DNA of 10,929 nt from a bacterium (GTDB lineage: Bacteria; RBG-13-66-14): positions 1 through 10,929 of the forward strand of contig JAIOSI010000283.1 in the NCBI GenBank assembly GCA_021107695.1, given 5' to 3'. Positions 6,361 through 10,929 of this stretch are shown piece by piece. The position numbers and the translations under genes are program-made. The notes beneath the pieces were generated by a model. The model ran no database searches and was not told the DNA's origin. It saw only the letters and a program-made list of their open reading frames with translations. How positions within the stretch are numbered: the first letter of the stretch is position 1; every line of letters begins with the position of its first letter.

Positions 6361-7733
6361 GAATTAGATAGCAATCGTTCTGCCTCGTGGAGTAGCTCTT
6401 CGCGCTGGTTAAGCTCCGGACGTTCCAGCACCAGCTCCAGCAGCTGGTGCAGAACCGTTCCCACCCAGGGTCCGGCGGGTTTCTCGGTAATGGTCAGCAG
6501 CTCTGCCCCACCGATAGCCAGGTCGCCGATGGTCAACGCCGTCTCGTCGAGGCGTAGCTCCTCGATCCGCGACATCAGCTCGTCTATGTCCGCTGGCAGG
6601 TGAAAGCGACCCTCCCGGTGCTTCGCCAGGCGGTCGGCGATTGCCAGATCGAAGAGGTCGGCGAGCTGCTCCACCCCCACCCGGCGGACGAAGCGGCGCA
6701 CGGCGGCATCGCTCCACTGCGGTTGATAAAGGAACATGTGCCGGGCAATCAGATGCGTTACCCGCCGACGCAGCTCCTTTGGCAGACGAAGCCGCTGTAA
6801 CGCTCGCTCGGCGAGCCTTGCCGACAGCTCCTCATGCCCGTGGAAGTGAAAGTCTCGCCCCTGCCGAGTCTTCGTTTCGACCTTGCCGATGTCGTGGAGC
6901 AGAGCCGCCCAGCGTACCGCTGGTTTCTCAGCGGGAGCCAGGTCGCAGGCGCGCAGGGAGTGGTCGTAAACGTCGAAGTCGTGGTGACGGTTCTGGGTAA
7001 CGCCGTAGCAGACGGCAAGCTCTGGCAGGCAATGGTCGAGCAAGCCGACCTGCCGCAATAACTCAAAGCAGCGGCTCGGCTCGGCGGCGGTCATCGCCTT
7101 TTGCAACTCGGCACCGACGCGTTCCCAGGCGACTTGACTGGCGACCTCTCGGTTAGCCGAAATCGCCCGCAGGGTCTTCGGTTCAATCTCAAGGCCGAGG
7201 GTGGCGGCGAACCGACAGCCGCGATAGGCTCTCAATCCGTCTTCCGCAAGTCGTCGGGACGGCTCACCCACTGCTCGTATGATTCCTCGCTTCAGGTCTT
7301 CCCGACCGTTGAACGGATCGCTCAGCTCTCCGCTGGGCAGCGACCGGGCGATGGCGTTGACGGTGAAGTCCCGCCGTGCCAGGTCTGCTTCGATCGAATC
7401 GGTGAATTCCACCAGCTCAGGGCGACGACCATCTGTGTAGTCGCCCTCCCGGCGCAGGGTGGTTACCTCGAACTCCTCCCCGCCCAGTCGGACAACGACG
7501 GTGCCGAAGCGTTCCCCAAAGCGCAGCGAACCGGGGAAGAGGGCGTTGATTTGCTCCGGCAGCAGGTCCGTTGCCAGGTCAATCTCTCGGAGCGGGGAGG
7601 GCGATGTATTACCGAGAAGCTGCCCAAGCAAAAAATCTCGGATTGCTCCGCCGACCACCCAGAGCCGACCGCCAGACTGCTGAATCCGCCGGACAACCTC
7701 TTTTAATGAAGGACTGAGGGGGAAGGTTTTCAT
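6357..7733 (-). CDS. cca: CCA tRNA nucleotidyltransferase / poly(A) polymerase family protein with HD domain
   Basis: The family adds or repairs the 3' CCA end of tRNA; close relatives add poly(A). 458 residues from ATG at 7733. Polymerase beta-type head: WVVGGAIRD (25-33), EIDLATD (50-56), LRREGDYTDGRRP and DLARRDFTVNAIA (117-129), then RLAEDGLRAYRGCRFA (161-176). HD domain: NRHHDFDVYDHSL (248-260), LLHDIGK (278-284), HFHGHE (296-301), typical of proteobacterial-like enzymes with phosphatase/phosphodiesterase activity. The first carboxylate of the usual catalytic DxD is Glu50 (ExD). Start: GTG at 7745 would add four residues; neither start has an SD. The last codons and stop lie against a GTAGGGG repeat. 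CCA-adding versus A-adding specificity cannot be told apart by eye. Confidence 0.92.
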   Translation of the reverse strand: MKTFPLSPSLKEVVRRIQQSGGRLWVVGGAIRDFLLGQLLGNTSPSPLREIDLATDLLPEQINALFPGSLRFGERFGTVVVRLGGEEFEVTTLRREGDYTDGRRPELVEFTDSIEADLARRDFTVNAIARSLPSGELSDPFNGREDLKRGIIRAVGEPSRRLAEDGLRAYRGCRFAATLGLEIEPKTLRAISANREVASQVAWERVGAELQKAMTAAEPSRCFELLRQVGLLDHCLPELAVCYGVTQNRHHDFDVYDHSLRACDLAPAEKPAVRWAALLHDIGKVETKTRQGRDFHFHGHEELSARLAERALQRLRLPKELRRRVTHLIARHMFLYQPQWSDAAVRRFVRRVGVEQLADLFDLAIADRLAKHREGRFHLPADIDELMSRIEELRLDETALTIGDLAIGGAELLTITEKPAGPWVGTVLHQLLELVLERPELNQREELLHEAERLLSNS

Positions 7734-7764
7734 CGCTGTGTTCACAACTTTATTGGAATAAGCT

Positions 7765-7790
7765 ATAAGGGGAGCCGCAGCTCCCCTTAT
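7765..7790. terminator. Perfect hairpin in the cca-pyrE divergent gap
   Basis: An 11-bp perfect stem (ATAAGGGGAGC, 7765-7775, with 7780-7790) closes a CGCA tetraloop. Neither strand has a long T run; the stem base is A/T rich. Two readings are possible: a terminator for the minus-strand open frame ending at 7790, or a 5' hairpin at the start of the cca transcript, since TATAAT (7794-7789, minus strand) abuts it. No good -35 matches that -10 box. Confidence 0.45.
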
Positions 7791-7957
7791 TATACATGAT
7801 ACACGAAAGGTGTTCTGAGAAATCGCGGCAACACTCGTTTATTCTTCTCGCAGTCCGCTGATCGCTCTGCCCCCTCCAGTTTGAGCAGGAAGCACTTCAG
7901 CTTTAGCGGACGTTTGCCTTTGGTCGTAATGAACAGACAGTCCTCCGCTTGCCGCGA
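7790..7957 (-). other. Short open frame without start codon, possible gene remnant
   Basis: The frame is open from a TAA at 7960 to tandem stops TAATAA (7792-7787), 55 codons, reading SRQAEDCLFITTKGKRPLKL and ending RVLPRFLRTPFVYHV. It is basic, with no ATG, GTG or TTG in its first 40 codons, and I do not recognise it. The tandem stops leading straight into the 7765-7790 hairpin look like the 3' end of a gene. The same stretch contains AATCGCGGCAA (7821-7831) and its exact complement (7949-7959), with GTCCGCT/AGCGGAC (7853-7859, 7905-7911) nested inside, so it could instead be a folded RNA or a small element. I see nothing else in 7960-8070. Confidence 0.2.
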
Positions 7958-8070
7958 TTACCCGGTGGTATTGCCGATGGCGCGGGCTGTCTAGCTATCG
8001 TTGAGTAAAAAACGAGGAGCAAAACTTAGTGATTATCCAAAGGTCGCTTTCGCGAACTTTCTTTCGAAGA

Positions 8071-8099
8071 TTGTCAGTCCACTACCGCTCTGCTATAAT
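8071..8099 (+). promoter_or_regulatory. Strong sigma70-type promoter for pyrE
   Basis: TTGTCA (8071-8076) and a consensus TATAAT (8094-8099) are 17 bases apart, with TGC before the -10 giving an extended -10. Transcription should start near 8106, leaving a leader of about 25 bases. Small palindromes TTCGCGAA (8049-8056) and TTCGAA (8063-8068) lie just upstream. A leader this short leaves no room for a classical pyrE attenuator. Confidence 0.85.
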
Positions 8100-8131
8100 C
8101 CGTCGAACTCAAGATTACGTATCGGAGTCAG

Positions 8132-8707
8132 ATGCCCTACAATCCCCTCGACGATTTGAAAGCCACTAACGCCTTACTGGAAGGACACTTCCAGCTCACC
8201 TCCGGGCGGCATTCCGACGGCTATGCCCAGTGCGCCCTCTACCTGGCTCATCCGAAGCTGGCAGAGAAAGCCGGACAGGCTCTGGCAGAGAAGCTGCGGG
8301 ATAAAAAGATCGATACCGTGGTCTCCCCGGCTCTCGGTGGACTGATTATCGGTCACGAAACCGCTCGCGCCCTTGGGGTTCGGGGAATCTTCACCGAGCG
8401 CAAGGATGGCGAGATGACCCTGCGGCGGGGTTTTTCGCTGAAGAAGGGCGAGCGCGTCGTCATCGTTGAGGATGTCGTTACCACCGGCAAAAGCACCAAC
8501 GAGGTTGCCCGGCTGCTGCGAGAGTTGGGAGCCGAGGTTGTTTCCCTCGCCTGTGTGGTTGACCGCCGGGGCGACTCCGCCGAGGAGCTTTCCGTGCCGC
8601 TGGTCTCCCTGATTAAGCTGGACATCAAGAGCTGGCTGCCGGAAGAATGTCCGCTGTGCAAAGCAGGCTCTGAGGCATATAAGCCGGGAAGCCGAACGGC
8701 ACCTTAA
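8132..8707 (+). CDS. pyrE: Orotate phosphoribosyltransferase
   Basis: PyrE joins orotate to PRPP to give orotidine 5'-monophosphate, the fifth step of pyrimidine synthesis, in the cytoplasm. 191 residues, normal for this subtype. Visible: LEGHFQLTSGRHSDGYAQ (16-33), the substrate-binding N-terminal part; VSPALGGLIIGHETARAL (64-81); the mobile-loop ERK region (89-91); the PRPP motif VVIVEDVVTTGKS (109-121); and a C-terminal CPLCKAGSEAYKPGSR (173-188), a two-cysteine tail found in one PyrE branch. ATG at 8132 has GGAG 5 bases upstream and lies about 25 bases after the predicted transcription start. No other pyrimidine genes are near. bioY follows after 80 bases and may share the transcript. Confidence 0.96.
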   Translation: MPYNPLDDLKATNALLEGHFQLTSGRHSDGYAQCALYLAHPKLAEKAGQALAEKLRDKKIDTVVSPALGGLIIGHETARALGVRGIFTERKDGEMTLRRGFSLKKGERVVIVEDVVTTGKSTNEVARLLRELGAEVVSLACVVDRRGDSAEELSVPLVSLIKLDIKSWLPEECPLCKAGSEAYKPGSRTAP

Positions 8708-8716
8708 ATAGAACGA

Positions 8717-8740
8717 GGGTACGGCACGCCGTACCCCTAC
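8717..8740. repeat. GTAGGGG-family hairpin between pyrE and bioY
   Basis: GGGTACGG (8717-8724), loop CACG, CCGTACCC (8729-8736), then CTAC, so that CCCCTAC reads at 8734-8740. It is the twin of 6337-6360, differing only by C for T in the loop. It begins 9 bases after the pyrE stop. The only T run, 8768-8774, is 30 bases further on, so it is not a classical terminator. Confidence 0.8.
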
Positions 8741-8787
8741 AGGATTTCGATTAACTACACCACACCCTTTTTTCTAAAGGACAACCG

Positions 8788-9375
8788 ATGACTCAAACCC
8801 TTGTTCAAACCAAGCCTCGCTCCATCATCATCACCTACGCCCTGCCGCTGGTTCTGGCGGTGGCGGCTCTGACCGCCTCGGCGTGGCTGGGATTCCCCCA
8901 TCCCTTCGCGGCGACTCCGGTTCCGATTACCTGGCAGGTGCTGGTTGTACTGGCTCTTGGGCTAGCCGCGCCAGCCTGGCTTGCCCTCGGCTCGGTAAGT
9001 GCCTACCTGACCCTGGGACTTGCCGGAGCTCCGGTATTCGCCTGGGGACACAGCGGTCTGGTCGCCTTCGCCGGACCGACCGGTGGTTATCTGATCGGCT
9101 TCCTCGCGGCGGTGCTGGTGGCAGTAAGCCTCCGCAAGACTCTGGGCGATAAACTCCCCGCCCGGATTCTTAGCGGACTGGCGGCACTGACGGCAATCTA
9201 CGCCGTCGGGCTGGGATGGCTGACCGCCTGGGTCGGCAGCTTCGAGACCGCGGTTACCGCCGGGTTCCTCCCCCTCATCCTCCCCGATCTACTCAAGCTC
9301 GTCGGTGCATTGGGCATCACCTTTGGCTACCAGCAGGTTGCCGGCTACCTCGATAAAGAAAAACCTTTGCAATAA
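8788..9375 (+). CDS. bioY: Biotin transporter BioY (ECF S component)
   Basis: BioY is the membrane subunit that binds biotin, alone or with the EcfA/EcfT energising module; no such module is in the window. 195 residues, usual for the family, with about six hydrophobic segments. Family motifs: PVPITWQ (44-50), ALGSVSAYLTLGLAGAPVFAWG (66-87), GPTGGYLIGF (96-105) and PLILPDLLKLVGAL (162-175), which matches the family's P-F-x-x-x-D-x-x-K stretch. The ATG at 8788 has AAAGG 7 bases upstream. I saw no BirA-type operator upstream. The gene follows pyrE on the same strand, separated by a repeat hairpin; the two are not linked in function. Confidence 0.93.
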   Translation: MTQTLVQTKPRSIIITYALPLVLAVAALTASAWLGFPHPFAATPVPITWQVLVVLALGLAAPAWLALGSVSAYLTLGLAGAPVFAWGHSGLVAFAGPTGGYLIGFLAAVLVAVSLRKTLGDKLPARILSGLAALTAIYAVGLGWLTAWVGSFETAVTAGFLPLILPDLLKLVGALGITFGYQQVAGYLDKEKPLQ

Positions 9376-9386
9376 CATTTGTGAGG

Positions 9387-9467
9387 TTTTGACGTTAAGA
9401 CAAGGGGTTTCAACCCCTTGTCGAGTATGAAATACGCTACCAATTCACAAGGGGCTGAAGTCCCTTG
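9387..9467. repeat. Twin-hairpin CAAGGGG repeat, copy B
   Basis: Palindromes CAAGGGGTTTCAACCCCTTG (9401-9420) and CAAGGGGCTGAAGTCCCTTG (9448-9467) are 47 bases apart start to start, as in copy A. The 34 bases from 9387 match copy A at 33 positions; the 27-base spacer between hairpins keeps about 16 of 27. It begins 12 bases after the bioY stop and fills half of the bioY-gcvT gap. Confidence 0.85.
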
Positions 9468-9522
9468 CCCCTGACAAGCGAAGTAAACAGTTGCGCAAAG
9501 GTATCAAAGAATAGGAGCTACC

Positions 9523-10617
<1,095 letters not shown>

Positions 10618-10634
10618 CTAACCTTTGATGACCC

Positions 10635-10765
10635 GTAGGGGCGGGTGTCCACATCCGCCTGTTAGACGGACGAAGTTCGTTTTCCACCATTGGGTAGAAC
10701 ACTTCGATTGTTGAATCTCCTGTGGCAGATAAGCTACGCTCATCTAATGGGCGACCGGCCCCTAC
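10635..10765. repeat. 131-base element with GTAGGGGC terminal inverted repeats
   Basis: GTAGGGGC (10635-10642) is mirrored exactly by GCCCCTAC (10758-10765). The left end carries a hairpin, GGCGGGTGT (10640-10648) with ACATCCGCC (10651-10659), one G-U pair. The inner 10660-10748 has no open frame that looks coding. It looks like a small non-autonomous element of the GTAGGGG family, or two adjacent palindromes. Confidence 0.5.
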
Positions 10766-10773
10766 AAGGTTTT

Positions 10774-10924
10774 CTGGCCGCAGGCCAGTCCTGTGAGGCA
10801 ACGCACCGCGTTACCAGCTTCAAGCTGCCTGCGGACAGTCCGTTTTGGGCGGCATTAAACGCGGGAACAGGCGTTGTTTCGATGATGTTCATCGGTCGCG
10901 AGTCTGTGTCCAGCTTCAAGCTGG
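10774..10924. repeat. Run of short unlike hairpins downstream of gcvT
   Basis: In order: CTGGCC-GCA-GGCCAG (10774-10788), AACGC-ACC-GCGTT (10800-10812), CAGCTTCAAGCTG (10815-10827), AACGC...GCGTT (10858-10875), GATGA-TGT-TCATC (10881-10893) and CCAGCTTCAAGCTGG (10910-10924). The 13-mer CAGCTTCAAGCTG occurs twice. No coding frame is visible between 10618 and the window end (312 bases). Confidence 0.6.
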
Positions 10925-10929
10925 TGGTT

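Noticed and set aside
7101..7706. A 201-codon plus-strand open frame opposite cca.
   Set aside because: No recognisable motif and no SD; the minus-strand frame has all nucleotidyltransferase and HD motifs.
7821..7960. Signal recognition particle RNA or other known structured RNA in the cca-pyrE gap.
   Set aside because: Only a short GGAAGCA string agrees with the SRP RNA core; the symmetric loop partners are missing. No tmRNA or RNase P signature was seen either.
6200..9467. CRISPR-like array from the repeated CAAGGGG palindromes.
   Set aside because: Only two copies of a two-hairpin unit, 3 kb apart with genes between them; no regular spacers and no cas genes.
9376..9522. Glycine riboswitch upstream of gcvT.
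   Set aside because: The gap is mostly the twin-hairpin repeat and lacks the conserved aptamer core sequences; nothing resembles paired glycine aptamers.

Overview
The window holds eight protein genes plus the start of a ninth, almost all housekeeping. G+C is high, genes are separated by gaps of 80 to 390 bases rather than packed into overlapping operons, and several starts are TTG with or without a Shine-Dalgarno (SD) site. The gaps are full of short palindromic repeats. The sequence suggests a Gram-negative-type bacterium, possibly an uncultivated lineage. Gene content alone does not name the phylum.

Minus-strand block (1-7733), in order of transcription: cca (CCA-adding tRNA nucleotidyltransferase with an HD domain), a TrmA/RumA-type RNA methyltransferase with TRAM and Fe-S motifs, tsaD (tRNA t6A synthesis), secD, secF (Sec translocon accessory proteins, followed by an intrinsic terminator) and, beyond a 239-base gap, the first 45 codons of a probable glycosyltransferase running off the left edge. 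Three of these genes act on tRNA or possibly rRNA. A clear sigma70-type promoter sits right after the methyltransferase stop codon and should drive tsaD, possibly reading on into secD and secF.

Plus-strand block (8071-10617): a strong promoter drives pyrE (orotate phosphoribosyltransferase). It is followed by bioY (biotin uptake S component) and gcvT (glycine cleavage T protein), both separated from the gene before by repeat elements. The 386-base divergent gap between cca and pyrE holds a perfect hairpin, a nested inverted-repeat structure and a short open frame that may be a gene remnant.

Repeats: one family is bounded by the heptamer GTAGGGG/CCCCTAC and has varying palindromic cores. I count seven heptamers by eye, all between genes except that one copy supplies the cca stop codon. 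A second family, two copies near 6200 and 9387, consists of two CAAGGGG...CCCCTTG hairpins at an identical 47-base pitch. The last 312 bases carry no gene but a run of unrelated short hairpins.

The most unusual feature is secF. Its first periplasmic domain is roughly 150 residues longer than in Escherichia coli SecF. The extra stretch resembles the helix-hairpin-helix-like and NLN-motif regions of type II secretion pseudopilins of the GspK kind. I found no convincing new defence or mobile system.
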